A DNA stretch of 64,000 bases from the NCBI GenBank assembly GCA_013215145.1, contig JABSRP010000011.1, forward strand, positions 62,001-126,000, read 5' to 3'. Below the pieces are notes generated by a model that searched no databases, was not told where the DNA came from, and saw nothing but the letters and a program-made list of their open reading frames with translations. Source of the stretch: Pseudobacteriovorax sp. GTDB taxonomy: Bacteria > Bdellovibrionota_B > Oligoflexia > Oligoflexales > Oligoflexaceae. Positions within the stretch are counted from its first letter, which is position 1. Every line of letters starts with the position of its first letter. The translations under genes were made by a program, and so were the position numbers. Below are positions 17,694 through 27,344 of the stretch, piece by piece.

Positions 17694-19514
17694 TTAAGTC
17701 TTACGGCGAAAGGTTTCATTCTTCTCAATGATAGGTTGTCCAGGTTTTTTTTGCTTTGCCTCAGCCTTGGTCTTTTTTTTCTGCTCCTTATCAAGCCACA
17801 TGAGGCCTCCCGTGCTTAAGCCAAAGTACTTGAGGGTGTCGGACTCTTTTGTTGCCTGAACTTTAGGGAACTTGATCCAATTCCAATAGCCAACTCTGAA
17901 ATATGGGATTTCGAATAGAGGTATTTGGACCGCGGCGTCATGGATAAACTTTTGAATTTTTTGAGCCGCCTTCGTTCTTTCTTCGTGCTTCGTAGAAGCT
18001 CGATAGCTTTCTATCAGTTTGTCGAGCTCTGGATCGGCTAAATTAGAAAAGTTGTTTGTTTGTGTTTTGTTGGCATTGCTAGAGTGATACTGACTCCAAT
18101 ACTGAGGCCTGTGGAATGTTGCCCACACTACGTAGGCGATTTCTGTCTTACCATCACGAAAATATTTCCAACCTGAGGAGGAATCAAGGAGCTGCAGTTT
18201 GATGTTAAATCCGGCCTTTTTCGCCTCTTCTCTCAAAACGACAAATCGTTTCGCTACAGAAGCATCGCGGTAGGTTAGGGTCGCTTCTAGAGTTTGTCCA
18301 TCCTTTACCCGATAGCCATTCTTATCTCGTTTGGTCCAGCCAGCCGCACTCAATAGTTCATCTGCTTTCTTTAGGTCAAAGGGCCGTGCTTTTAGTGTTT
18401 CGTTTGTGTAGTCTCCATATCCTCGCGAAATCGCCTGAAGCCTTTGATAGTCCTTTCGAAGGACCTGATTGATGACCTTGTCAACGTTCATGGAGTAATG
18501 AAGAGCCTCCCGCACTCGTTTGTCCTGAAAAATCGGGTGTTTAGTATTCAGGGTGAGTACGTAGTCGTAGCGAGGGCGATCATTATAAAACCAAAGGCGT
18601 TTTATCCGACCAGATAGAAAGTCAGGTGTATTGGTTCTTTCATGCCAAAGATCGGGATAATTGAGGTTAATGTAGTCTAATTTTTGTTTGGTAAAATACT
18701 CAAATGCCGTATTTCTGTCACGAATCACTTGAAACTGAACTTTATCAAAACTAAATCGGTTCTGAAACCAAGGCCGTTTGTCACCCCACCAATCTTTAAC
18801 CCTTTTGAAGGTGATGGTCTTCCCTTTTCTGACTTTGTCGATATAGTAAGGACCTGATGTTGGTGGTGGCTTCCAGTTGTATGCTTTTACAAAGTTCTTA
18901 TCGAGCTTGTAAAAATGCTTAGGAAAAGGTCTAAAGTTAGTGAAATACTCGAGATCAGGTTTAGGTTTCGGTAACGTAACGGCCAGCAGGTCTTTGCCGT
19001 CCTTAGATTTGAATTTCTGGATAGCCTCTACCTCATCGGTAAAGTACTGGTTATACCAAGGGTGCACAATATGTGGTGAACGATAGAGTTCGAGCATAAA
19101 AAGGAAATCATCAGCTGTAATCGGTTTTCCATCTGACCACTTTGCTTGGGGGTCCAAGCGGTAGTACATAGTACGGCCATTTTTATCTTTGGCCCAGTGG
19201 GTGGCGATACCTGGAAGCCAAGCATTCGTGTTCGGGTGCCTCACGAGAAGACTGACATCATTTTCGTCCATATAGCCGCGAAAGGATCCGTTGGAATCGG
19301 GACCAACCTGTCTTAAAGTTAGCGGGAAGCTCCTTAAGTAGTCGTTGAAGCTGCCACCACGTTTAGCTTTTGGACTGGCAATCAATCCTTCTTTCACTGG
19401 GTCGGTAGTTTGCCAAACGATATCGTTTGGAATCTCTTTAACCCCTACGGCAAGAACTGAGGCCGAAGAAAGGGTACTTAAGATGATCAGGCGTAGAAAA
19501 TTAGTAAAAGTCAC
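17694..19514 (-). CDS. yejA: Peptide ABC transporter substrate-binding protein, YejA type
   Basis: A 606-residue SBP family 5 protein. The start is the GTG at 19514, preceded by AGGGAG at 7 bases; this gives a signal peptide at once (LRLIILSTLSSASVLAVG) and avoids overlap with yejE. Family hallmarks include 'YYRLDPQAKWSDGKPITADDFLF', 'TSGPYYIDKV', 'FKRVKDWWGD' and 'ALHYSMNVDKV', all as in YejA. It captures peptides in the periplasm for YejB/YejE. The C terminus is a Lys-rich tail of about 40 residues. It is last in the yejB-yejE-yejA operon, 10 bases after yejE. Confidence 0.85.
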   Translation of the reverse strand: MTFTNFLRLIILSTLSSASVLAVGVKEIPNDIVWQTTDPVKEGLIASPKAKRGGSFNDYLRSFPLTLRQVGPDSNGSFRGYMDENDVSLLVRHPNTNAWLPGIATHWAKDKNGRTMYYRLDPQAKWSDGKPITADDFLFMLELYRSPHIVHPWYNQYFTDEVEAIQKFKSKDGKDLLAVTLPKPKPDLEYFTNFRPFPKHFYKLDKNFVKAYNWKPPPTSGPYYIDKVRKGKTITFKRVKDWWGDKRPWFQNRFSFDKVQFQVIRDRNTAFEYFTKQKLDYINLNYPDLWHERTNTPDFLSGRIKRLWFYNDRPRYDYVLTLNTKHPIFQDKRVREALHYSMNVDKVINQVLRKDYQRLQAISRGYGDYTNETLKARPFDLKKADELLSAAGWTKRDKNGYRVKDGQTLEATLTYRDASVAKRFVVLREEAKKAGFNIKLQLLDSSSGWKYFRDGKTEIAYVVWATFHRPQYWSQYHSSNANKTQTNNFSNLADPELDKLIESYRASTKHEERTKAAQKIQKFIHDAAVQIPLFEIPYFRVGYWNWIKFPKVQATKESDTLKYFGLSTGGLMWLDKEQKKKTKAEAKQKKPGQPIIEKNETFRRKT

Positions 19515-19524
19515 GAGTTGCTCC

Positions 19525-20574
19525 CTACTGAAAGATACTATGTTTTTTCGGGTCGAAGGCTTCACGTACTGCTTCACCTATGAATGTTACCATGATTAAG
19601 ATGAAAACCATCATACAAACTACGGATGCGACGATCCAAGACGAGCTGAGATTCTCGGTTCCCTGTTGGAGGAGTTCTCCCCAGCTAGGGGTGGGAGAAG
19701 GCAGGCCAAAGCCAAGATAGTCAAGAGCTGTCAAACTTGTAATCCCAGCTGCAATCTGAAAGGGAACAAAGGTGACAATAGTGGAAACTGAGTTTGGTAG
19801 CACATGGTGAAAAAGTATCCTGGGTGTGCTGGCCCCAATCGATTTTGCTGCTGAAACGTAGTCCCGTGCCTTCTCTTTATAGGCACTGGTTCGCATGTAC
19901 CAGGTCATGCTTGGCCAACTAAATAGAACCATGATGACCAGCAGCATAGTAAAGTTAGGTACCACGATCGAGGACATAATAATGACCACATAGAGAAACG
20001 GGACATTCGACCAAACTTCGATGAGTCTTTGAAAAACGATATCAAAGCGTCCTCCAAAATACCCCATAGCGCAGCCAAGAGTGATACCGATACTGTATGT
20101 TAGAATCAAAAGACCGAAAGAGAATAGTATTGCTATCCGGAAACCATACACAAGCCGTGCTAGTACGTCTCGTCCCGTATTATCTGTTCCAAGATAGTGT
20201 TTGTCGGCAAAGTTTGGTGGAAACGGAGGATACCCCTCATCTTTCAGGTTATTTTCATAAGGGTTGTAAGGAACTAGAGGCATGATCACAAAACCATCAG
20301 CATTATTTGATTGGTTCAAGCGTTTTTTCAGATCACGGTAGTTCGTCTCGTATTCGTAGTCGAAGTCAAAGGTCGTCCCAGGAATGAATGACCCATAGGT
20401 TGGAAAATACACCTTCCCTTGATATGAGACGATGATTGCTCGGCTGTTAACGAATAGCTCTGCAGCAAAGGAAAACATGATAAGGGCCATTAATATATTG
20501 AAGGACCAATACCCACGTTTTACTTTGCGAAAGCGTAAGAAGCGCTTTTTTGTTTGTGGGCTGAACCACGACAT
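19525..20574 (-). CDS. yejE: Peptide ABC transporter permease, YejE type
   Basis: A 349-residue inner-membrane permease starting 'MSWFSPQTKKRFLRFRKVKRGYW', which resembles the E. coli YejE N terminus. It has one N-terminal membrane helix, a periplasmic insert of about 90 residues, 'HYLGTDNTGRDVLARLVYG', and five further helices. The EAA loop (about 240-270) carries 'SAAKSIGASTPRILFHHVLPN'. The end 'FIGEAVREAFDPKK' is also YejE-like. With YejB it forms the peptide channel. It lies 13 bases after yejB. Confidence 0.88.
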   Translation of the reverse strand: MSWFSPQTKKRFLRFRKVKRGYWSFNILMALIMFSFAAELFVNSRAIIVSYQGKVYFPTYGSFIPGTTFDFDYEYETNYRDLKKRLNQSNNADGFVIMPLVPYNPYENNLKDEGYPPFPPNFADKHYLGTDNTGRDVLARLVYGFRIAILFSFGLLILTYSIGITLGCAMGYFGGRFDIVFQRLIEVWSNVPFLYVVIIMSSIVVPNFTMLLVIMVLFSWPSMTWYMRTSAYKEKARDYVSAAKSIGASTPRILFHHVLPNSVSTIVTFVPFQIAAGITSLTALDYLGFGLPSPTPSWGELLQQGTENLSSSWIVASVVCMMVFILIMVTFIGEAVREAFDPKKHSIFQ

Positions 20575-20587
20575 CTTCTGTATCCTA

Positions 20588-21595
20588 TTAAAACTGCACC
20601 CGTGGATCGACAACGGCGACACAGATATCCGATAAAATGTTACCGAAAAGTTGAAGCAGGGACGAGATCACTAGGATGCCCATAACTACAGGGTAGTCCC
20701 TCTCCAAAATCGACTCGTATCCCAGCAGGCCAAAGCCATCGATGTTGAAAATCTTTTCGATTAAGAAGGAGCCGGCGATAATAATAGAAATATTATTGCC
20801 AAAGTGAGTCGCTAGGGGAATCAAACTGTTTTTGAAGGCATGGTTTAAGACAGCTTGCCGGAAGCTTAAGCCCTTGGCCATAGCAGTCCGTACATAGTCG
20901 GCTGCTAGATTATCCATTAGCGCGTTTTTCATCATGAATGTCATGACGGCAAAACTACCAGAAACATAGGCTGTGAGCGGTAATACTGCATGGGCCAGTA
21001 GGTCCTTGACTTGTTCCCAACGACTGAGATCTTCAAAATCGTCGCTAACGAACCCTCCTAGGGGGAACCATTCCAAATGGGATGCAAACACGACCATTAA
21101 AATAACAGCTACGACGTAACTGGGTAGGGCGTAACCGATAAAAACTAGGGAGCTTGATAGGTTGTCGAAAACCGATTGATGCTTGATCGCCTTAAAAATA
21201 CCAAGCGGCAGGCAGATAAAGTATGTGATGAGCATGGAGGTGACGCCGTAAAAGATGGATATTGGTAGCCGAGAACCGATAATTTCGGCCACTGGGTCGC
21301 CGTATCGAGACGAGGCGCCTAAATCTCCTTGAAAAACACGTCCTAACCAAATGCCGTAGGAAATGATAATGGGTTTATCGAAACCGTAGTACTCGTTTAA
21401 CTGTGCAATCTGCTCTTCATCGAGATCTATTTGGGCCGCATCCTGACCGGAGCTAGCCGCAGACTCTTGCATTTCGGCAATCATTCTCTCTACGGGGCCA
21501 CCAGGTACGAATCTGGTGATGACGAAAACAAGAAACGTCAACCCTAAAAATGTGGGTGGAATGAGTAGCAGGCGTCGCAGTAGGTATTGAGCCAC
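20588..21595 (-). CDS. yejB: Peptide ABC transporter permease, YejB type
   Basis: A 335-residue inner-membrane permease. The GTG at 21595 has GGAGA 6 bases upstream and gives 'VAQYLLRRLLLIPPTFLG', the usual YejB start. Further family features are 'YGFDKPIIISYGIWLGRVFQGDLG', the EAA loop 'TAMAKGLSFRQAVLNHAFKNS' and the ending 'ILSDICVAVVDPRVQF'. It is the first gene of the yejB-yejE-yejA operon and diverges from era. Confidence 0.88.
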   Translation of the reverse strand: MAQYLLRRLLLIPPTFLGLTFLVFVITRFVPGGPVERMIAEMQESAASSGQDAAQIDLDEEQIAQLNEYYGFDKPIIISYGIWLGRVFQGDLGASSRYGDPVAEIIGSRLPISIFYGVTSMLITYFICLPLGIFKAIKHQSVFDNLSSSLVFIGYALPSYVVAVILMVVFASHLEWFPLGGFVSDDFEDLSRWEQVKDLLAHAVLPLTAYVSGSFAVMTFMMKNALMDNLAADYVRTAMAKGLSFRQAVLNHAFKNSLIPLATHFGNNISIIIAGSFLIEKIFNIDGFGLLGYESILERDYPVVMGILVISSLLQLFGNILSDICVAVVDPRVQF

Positions 21596-21809
21596 AGTTA
21601 TCTCCAATGGGAACACAGCCACAATCGGCTGGGCCTTCCCTGACGTCTCCAGCTTATCATTTCAAACCAGGCAAAATAGCTCTGGCTCGGTCCCGCTAAC
21701 CAGATGGGATCCTTGCAAAAAGCTGTTTTGGTTCTTGCAATTTTGGTGAAAATGACGTATCCAGAGGGATCGTAGTTGCGCGTAAATTTTAGAAAGATAA
21801 GTAAAAATA

Positions 21810-22763
21810 ATGACTTATGAATCAGGTAACACCAAAGCAGGCTATATTTCTCTAGTAGGGCGCCCCAATGCGGGAAAAAGCACCTTACTTAACGCTCTTG
21901 TGGGCCAAAAAATTGCTGGTGTCAGCGCGAAGCCACAAACTACGCGGAACAAAATCTTAGGCATTGCCCACCATAACGATGCCCAGCTGCTGTTTTTAGA
22001 TACTCCAGGGATGCATCGGATGAAACGGGCCGCGACGATTAACTCCCTAATGAATCGGGAAGCCTTCTCCGTCGTCGAAGAATCTCATCTCATTCTATAT
22101 CTTATCGATGGCGTCGTTGGACCCACGAAAATGGACGAAACTTTCTTGCAGTCTGTCTTGCGTGCCAGCGAAGTTCCCGTAGCTGTCATGATCAGTAAAA
22201 GTGATCGGTTGAAAAAGTCGGCCCTGCGTGAACTCGAAATCTCGATCCGCTCCTTGACTCAAGAGGTGCTTTCTCAGTTAGAACCGTCAAAGGAAAGTCT
22301 TCTTTGTCAAGATATACTGGTGGTTAGCGCTAAGCAAAAAACGAGCTTTCTTCCGCTCCTAGATTTCATCGAAGATAAACTTCCAGAGTCTGCTTGGCTT
22401 TATCCCGAAGATGATCTTACCGACAGACCTCAGCGCTTCATCGTGAGCGAGCTGATTCGCGAAAAGGTTTTTCGTAATTTTGGAGAGGAAATCCCTTATC
22501 AGACGGCTGTTCGCATTGATGAAATGAGCTCCGGAAGAAATATTACGAATGTTATAGCATCAATCGTGGTAGCCCGTTCCTCTCAAAAAGGGATGGTTAT
22601 TGGCAAGCGAGCTTCGAAAATTAAAGCCATTGGTATCGAAGCCAGGGCCGAAATCGAGCAATTATTGGGTCAAAAAGTATTTTTGGACCTTCAAGTTAAG
22701 GTTGATGCCAATTGGTTCAACAGCCGTAGCCTGATCGCAGAGTATTCCAGTCTGGACGTTTAA
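21810..22763 (+). CDS. era: GTPase Era
   Basis: A 317-residue protein of normal Era length. The G domain has G1 GRPNAGKST (17-25), G3 'DTPG' and G4-like 'SKSD'. The C-terminal KH domain carries 'GMVIGKRASKIKAIG', the RNA-binding GxxG loop region. Era binds the 3' end of 16S rRNA in 30S ribosome assembly. The usual neighbours (rnc, recO) are absent, and the Shine-Dalgarno site is weak. Confidence 0.95.
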   Translation: MTYESGNTKAGYISLVGRPNAGKSTLLNALVGQKIAGVSAKPQTTRNKILGIAHHNDAQLLFLDTPGMHRMKRAATINSLMNREAFSVVEESHLILYLIDGVVGPTKMDETFLQSVLRASEVPVAVMISKSDRLKKSALRELEISIRSLTQEVLSQLEPSKESLLCQDILVVSAKQKTSFLPLLDFIEDKLPESAWLYPEDDLTDRPQRFIVSELIREKVFRNFGEEIPYQTAVRIDEMSSGRNITNVIASIVVARSSQKGMVIGKRASKIKAIGIEARAEIEQLLGQKVFLDLQVKVDANWFNSRSLIAEYSSLDV

Positions 22764-22835
22764 TTTTTCTCCTCTTTTCAAGATTTTCTTATAAAAAAAG
22801 CGTTATAATTTCAGTATCCAATGGGTTAGGGTGCT

Positions 22836-22865
22836 AGCCTGCCCATCCGCGCAGGTTGGTTTTTG
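22836..22865 (+). terminator. Hairpin with T-tract between era and the murA-like gene
   Basis: AGCCTGC and GCAGGTT pair over 7 bp (one G-U), followed by GGTTTTTG. It lies 18 bases upstream of the murA-like ATG and about 25 bases after a TATAAT box (22804-22809). It may end era transcripts or act as an attenuator within the murA-like leader. Confidence 0.45.
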
Positions 22866-22883
22866 TAGCTATTACGAGGAGAG

Positions 22884-24227
22884 ATGAATCTTATGGAAGT
22901 CGATTCACGGCGATTAAAAATTGTTGGTGGTAAAAAGCTAACAGGTGGAGAGATCTCTATTGCGGGAAGCTCGAACCAAGTCACTAAGTGTATTATTGCT
23001 TCTTTGCTTACCGACGATCCTGTCACCATCAAGGGTGCGCCTGACGTCGATGAACGTAAAGTTGTTGCTGGTTTATTTTCTTATCTTGGAGGCGAGATTA
23101 GTTATCACTCCGAAGAGGAGTTTACCTTATCGGCGAAGCATGTCGGTGTGCATGAAATTACAGAGGAGCTTTGCTCTCGCAATCGGATTTCTGTTTTAGC
23201 TGCTGGGCCCCTGCTTCACCGCTTTGGCGAAGTGAGTTTTTATGGGGTACTTGGTGGCGATAAAATTGGTAAAAGGCCCGTGAATTTTCACATAGAAGGC
23301 TTGCGGCAGATGGGGGCTGAGGTCGTTTTAGAGGGGAATAAGTATCACTTATCCGTTGGCGATGGAGGGTTGCATGGTGCTCATATACAGTTACCGTATC
23401 CGTCGGTGATGACTACCGAGAACATCCTAATCGCAGCAAGTCGGGCCAAGGGAAGAACTATCATTGAGAATGCCGCCATTGAGCCAGAGATACTCGAGCT
23501 CTGTAAAATGCTGCAGAAAATGGGTGCAGATATTACCCAAAGACCCAACCGAACCTTCGTTGTTCAAGGAGTACCAAAACTCAGGGGTTGTGAGCTACGT
23601 TGTATGTTTGACCGCAACCAAGCTGTATCTTTTGCAGTGGCAGCTCTAGCCACTGGTGGTGATGTCCTTTTGAAAAATGTCAGCCACGACCCTGTCTATC
23701 CGTTTGTCAATTTGATCCAAAGAATGGGTGCCGAATTTAACATCAGCTCGAAGGGACTTTTTGTCAAGGCACCTCGAGATGGGTTCTCTGGCACTCACGT
23801 CGAAGTCGAGGTTCATCCTGGATTTATGACAGACTGGCAGCAGCCGTTTATGGTGCTGTTCACCCAGGCAAAAGGTGTGAGTCTTTTGCACGAGACCGTT
23901 TTCGAAGAGCGCCTTGGGTATACGGAGTTTCTTAACGAAATGGGCGCCAAAATAACCCTGTCGACAAAGTGCTTGGGAGAGACCCCTTGCCGTTTTCGTG
24001 ATAAAAACTTTGTCCACTCGGCCATCATTCAGGGGGAAACACCTCTGTCTGGCCGGGAGTTTCGCCTGCCGACTGATATCCGAGCTGGAAAATGTTTGGT
24101 TATTGCTGGACTCGCAGCTCAAGGTGAAACATACTTAAGCAATATTAGAGAATTAGAAAGAAAGTACGACAATATTGTACCCAAACTTCAGCAGATGGGA
24201 GCCAATATTGAGGTCCTTGATGGTTAG
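22884..24227 (+). CDS. Divergent MurA-like enolpyruvyl transferase
   Basis: A 447-residue protein that aligns along its length with UDP-GlcNAc 1-carboxyvinyltransferase (EPT fold, two inside-out barrels). Conserved points include '[12 protein letters not shown]' (Arg91 region in E. coli), '[10 protein letters not shown]' (Arg120), 'HPGFMTDWQ' (Asp305) and '[15 protein letters not shown]' (Arg397). Two active-site positions differ. The loop Cys115 is Asp126 here, a change that in other species gives fosfomycin resistance with activity kept. Lys22, normally invariant in 'GAKN', is Ser30 in 'GSSN'. Loss of this Lys is expected to impair catalysis, so this may be a second, repurposed MurA. An alternative ATG lies at 22893. 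A lipoprotein gene overlaps its end. Confidence 0.8.
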   Translation: MNLMEVDSRRLKIVGGKKLTGGEISIAGSSNQVTKCIIASLLTDDPVTIKGAPDVDERKVVAGLFSYLGGEISYHSEEEFTLSAKHVGVHEITEELCSRNRISVLAAGPLLHRFGEVSFYGVLGGDKIGKRPVNFHIEGLRQMGAEVVLEGNKYHLSVGDGGLHGAHIQLPYPSVMTTENILIAASRAKGRTIIENAAIEPEILELCKMLQKMGADITQRPNRTFVVQGVPKLRGCELRCMFDRNQAVSFAVAALATGGDVLLKNVSHDPVYPFVNLIQRMGAEFNISSKGLFVKAPRDGFSGTHVEVEVHPGFMTDWQQPFMVLFTQAKGVSLLHETVFEERLGYTEFLNEMGAKITLSTKCLGETPCRFRDKNFVHSAIIQGETPLSGREFRLPTDIRAGKCLVIAGLAAQGETYLSNIRELERKYDNIVPKLQQMGANIEVLDG

Positions 24228-24798
24228 AGACAATAGTTTGTTGATGGCTGGATTTTTGTGGATGTATCTTGGTTGCAGCGCATCAAACCGAGCTGCCGAC
24301 CCGTCTCAAAGTATCGTCGACGGGATCTGGCTCAGCGAGTGTTTAGAAAATCAGGAGGTTTCCCAGGTAGAGTTTAGTTTTGCTAGTATCATATCCTGGG
24401 AGCAGAAGGCTTTTGAGGGTCAATCCTGTGAGGAAAGTACTTTCGACATAGTGTATCAAGGGAGTTACGAGCTAATCGTGACTCAGGAGCAAGATGTCTT
24501 TCAGCTTGATGTTCGTATCCAAAACACAGGCGTTGTCCCTCGCAGCGAGATCTGGGTAGCGGAAGCGCGAAAAAATCGATACTGTGGCTTTGATGGCTGG
24601 GAAAATGGTCAACTAATATCTTTCGATCAAGTAGATTCTGCGGAGACGTGTCCAAGCTACCGAGGGACTCAATTCATCCATTACAATACGATTAAGATTG
24701 ACGATGGTTTTGCTGTTTTCGCTGGAATTATCGAGCCTGAAAACGAAAGGCCGCTGATAGGTTCTGCAAGCAACCTTTTGCTGACAAAAATAGATTGA
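24220..24798 (+). CDS. Hypothetical lipoprotein
   Basis: A 192-residue lipoprotein starting at the ATG that overlaps the murA-like stop by 8 bases, with GAGG upstream. The N terminus '[19 protein letters not shown]' has a lipobox with Cys19. The mature part contains 'DGIWLSECLE' and several Cys residues, and it resembles small lipocalin-like lipoproteins, but no family is recognised with confidence. It is translationally coupled to the MurA-like gene, and DoxX follows after 10 bases. Confidence 0.65.
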   Translation: MVRDNSLLMAGFLWMYLGCSASNRAADPSQSIVDGIWLSECLENQEVSQVEFSFASIISWEQKAFEGQSCEESTFDIVYQGSYELIVTQEQDVFQLDVRIQNTGVVPRSEIWVAEARKNRYCGFDGWENGQLISFDQVDSAETCPSYRGTQFIHYNTIKIDDGFAVFAGIIEPENERPLIGSASNLLLTKID

Positions 24799-24808
24799 GA
24801 AGAGGCTC

Positions 24809-25207
24809 ATGTCGTTTTTGAAAAAACCAATGAATGATATTGGATGCCTAGTTTTGAGATTAGGTTTTGGAGGAACTATGCTACTAGCTCACGGCCTTCC
24901 AAAAGTTGGTGCATACCCTAATCCAAACTTTCCCGACCCTTTGGGTGTTGGAGCTGATGTGAGCTTAGCGTTAGCCATATTTGCCGAGGCTATCGCCCCG
25001 GTTTTCGTGCTTCTTGGTTTATGGACTAGACTGGCACTAATTCCTTTAATCGTGACTATGCTAGTCGCCGTATTTTTAGTGCATGGCCAGGATCCCTTCG
25101 CAAAGATGGAACTTGGATTTATGTATTTGGTAGGATATATCGCTTTGTTTTTTACAGGTTCAGGTAAGTTTTCTATTGATTATCGATTGGGACAACGCTC
25201 CGCATGA
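24809..25207 (+). CDS. DoxX-family membrane protein
   Basis: A 132-residue inner-membrane protein with four predicted helices. Typical DoxX features are 'VLRLGFGGTMLLAHGLPKV' at the N terminus, 'FAEAIAPVFVLLGLWTRLALIP' and 'LGFMYLVGYIALFFTGSGKFSID'. DoxX proteins are linked to redox or envelope functions, but their reaction is mostly unknown. Its stop overlaps the next gene's ATG (ATGA). Confidence 0.85.
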   Translation: MSFLKKPMNDIGCLVLRLGFGGTMLLAHGLPKVGAYPNPNFPDPLGVGADVSLALAIFAEAIAPVFVLLGLWTRLALIPLIVTMLVAVFLVHGQDPFAKMELGFMYLVGYIALFFTGSGKFSIDYRLGQRSA

Positions 25208-26181
25208 AGAAATCATTTCGTAAAGATGTCAATCAAGATCGTAGGATTTGGCTGGTTACCTCGATCACAATCTCTATTGTCTTTGTAGGGCTTATGTTTG
25301 GGTTTTTGAGTTCGCCAAAACCTGCGCTGTCCACTGCTACCGTAGACATCAAATCCGGTTCCCGTGAGGCGGTGGGTCGACATCAAGCGATTGTAGAAAC
25401 CTCTGATGATCCCTCTTCGGAGTTCATCGCCGCCACTGATCTCGTAGATAGCGGCCGTATTGAAGAGGCCCGGAGAAAGTTTCTAACAATTTTGGATGAG
25501 TACCCGTTTCATATCGATTCACTCCTCGAATTGAGTCTCATTGAGTTGCTTGATCGGAATAACCCTGCTGCTGCGATTCCGTATTTGCAGCGCACTCTAG
25601 AAATAGATCCACTCAACGATGAGTTGCTGGGTGAAGTTGCAGAGATTTATCTGTCTTCGGGGCGCCTGTCTGAGGGTTTAAAGTTCTTTTCGGATCTCAA
25701 TCGTATGCAGAATCCAACACCGATAGTTAGCCTTTGGTTGGCCCAATTGGAACTCAGGTCTGAAAGGTATCTGGAGTCCATGTCGGCCTTAACGGGAGCG
25801 CTAAGGGATCCGGAAACGAAGCTTAGAGCTCAAAGTATTCAGGTTAGAGTGCTTCTTGGGCAGGGTAAGTACCTGAGAGCTCTGACCATGTATGAGAGAG
25901 TGAGTGAGGAGCTTCTAGACGAGGTGAGAGCGTGCATCAAACAAAACTTAACCTGTGAAGGTCTGAACTCGTGGCTTGAAATGATGCAGTTCGCTGTTGT
26001 CGAAATGCTCATTAAGGAAAAAAACTATCTCTTGGCTGAGGATATTCTGTACGATCTCAGCGCTCGTATTCCATCTGATCCTGACGTGATTCGGCTGCTG
26101 AATGTCTCGAAGAAACAGCAAAGAGGAAGCTTAGATGTCGGGATTCAGAAGGACGACAAAAAAAAGGAGCTTCTGTATTAA
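25204..26181 (+). CDS. Membrane-anchored TPR protein
   Basis: A 325-residue protein with an N-terminal transmembrane helix (about 17-37, 'TSITISIVFVGLMFGFLSS') and a periplasmic or cytoplasmic domain made of tetratricopeptide-type repeats. Two clear repeats are 'AATDLVDSGRIEEARRKFL' and 'AAIPYLQRTLEIDPLNDELL'. TPRs mediate protein contacts; the partner is unknown. It is the last gene of the murA-like/lipoprotein/DoxX/TPR run, and its stop codon is embedded in a strong terminator hairpin. Confidence 0.75.
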   Translation: MKKSFRKDVNQDRRIWLVTSITISIVFVGLMFGFLSSPKPALSTATVDIKSGSREAVGRHQAIVETSDDPSSEFIAATDLVDSGRIEEARRKFLTILDEYPFHIDSLLELSLIELLDRNNPAAAIPYLQRTLEIDPLNDELLGEVAEIYLSSGRLSEGLKFFSDLNRMQNPTPIVSLWLAQLELRSERYLESMSALTGALRDPETKLRAQSIQVRVLLGQGKYLRALTMYERVSEELLDEVRACIKQNLTCEGLNSWLEMMQFAVVEMLIKEKNYLLAEDILYDLSARIPSDPDVIRLLNVSKKQQRGSLDVGIQKDDKKKELLY

Positions 26182-26194
26182 CAGAAGCTCTTTT
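26167..26194 (+). terminator. Strong terminator overlapping the TPR gene stop
   Basis: A perfect 10-bp stem GAGCTTCTGT/ACAGAAGCTC has a 4-base loop and is followed by TTTT. The TAA stop lies inside the hairpin. Confidence 0.85.
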
Positions 26195-26648
26195 ATCAAA
26201 GTACAACTAGGGGATGAGTACAACAACAAAAAGGGAAACAACAGGAACAGGGAACATCATGTCAAAATTTAAGTCATATGCATGACTCATTCAAAATGTT
26301 CAATCGATCAATTATCGATTACCTTATATGTAGCAAAGCCTGTGCCATAAATTTTCTAGTTATTTCGTACTAAATACAAGCCATGATTTTGACAGATTTG
26401 TCATCTATAATTCCCTGCTTTTCAAAATAACCCACTATTTTTAGCTACTTGCATTCAATGTCTGATTTTTCTCAACTGTCACCTTTATTGACAGAGCTTC
26501 TAGACAGCAGTGGCTGAAGACTTTTCACTATCGATCTATGTTAGTGAGCAAAAGAAATCTTCAGTCATGGTTGACGCGAGTCGGTGCACCTGTGTCATAA
26601 TACTTCCAATCCCATTTTGATAAAAAAATGTAACCACACGAGACACTG
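26195..26648. other. Intergenic region, no gene seen
   Basis: About 450 AT-rich bases before a lipoprotein gene. The visible structure is a 6-bp inverted repeat CTGTCA/TGACAG at 26476-26494. I see no ORF with a ribosome binding site. Confidence 0.4.
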
Positions 26649-27344
26649 ATGACCTTATTTTCGCGCACGAAATGTGTTGTCTTTATAGGAATAGGTTTTG
26701 GCTTTTTTCAGGCCTGTAAAAATCCAGACGGAGACTCTCCACAAACTGATGTTCCTCAAGATGCGGCCACTGATTTTTACACTGATGGAGCGGAACTACC
26801 AGCTTCACTTTGCCGGGCGACAGCGCGAGAAAATGTGACTCTCAAAGAGTTTGAAAGCCCCAAATATCAGCTGAAGCAGAACGCTATCGCTTTTGTGACG
26901 AGACTAGGTGCGAATGCGGAGGATATTGAAGATCTTGGTTTATTTGTTAAAGGCAAAGGCTTTGTAGAGGTCGGCGCTGATGGTCAAGCTGGAAGTTTCG
27001 AGCTGTCTTGCGACGTCAGCAAAGCTAAGGGTCGTAAGATCGCTTTAGCAGACGTGGACCTGTTCTCCGATCTTAGTTTGACACAGAAGCTCTGCACGGT
27101 AGCCGAAGGCACTCTTTTCTTACCTAATGGCGGCTGGCAAGCGGAAACTGGTGACGGGGAGTACTTTTTATATCAAGGCAACTTTCATTTAGATGCCAAT
27201 TGCCAAGCGAGTGAATCCTTTAACGACCGTCCCGTTTATTTTCGAGCACATGCGGCAACCATAAAAACCATTGATGGAACTATTGTTGCCGAATCTATTA
27301 TTCCCTTTGCCAACGTCTATATTGCCGAGCAAGCCTTACCTTAA
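26649..27344 (+). CDS. Hypothetical lipoprotein
   Basis: A 231-residue protein with signal peptide and lipobox ('GFGFFQAC', Cys23). The mature protein has five further Cys residues and no recognised domain. Its last four bases overlap the end of the convergent dehydrogenase fusion gene. Confidence 0.65.
   Translation: MTLFSRTKCVVFIGIGFGFFQACKNPDGDSPQTDVPQDAATDFYTDGAELPASLCRATARENVTLKEFESPKYQLKQNAIAFVTRLGANAEDIEDLGLFVKGKGFVEVGADGQAGSFELSCDVSKAKGRKIALADVDLFSDLSLTQKLCTVAEGTLFLPNGGWQAETGDGEYFLYQGNFHLDANCQASESFNDRPVYFRAHAATIKTIDGTIVAESIIPFANVYIAEQALP

Noticed and set aside
26389-26411. TTGACA and TATAAT resembling a sigma-70 promoter
   Set aside because: The spacing between the two hexamers is 11 bases rather than about 17, so this is unlikely to be a functional promoter.
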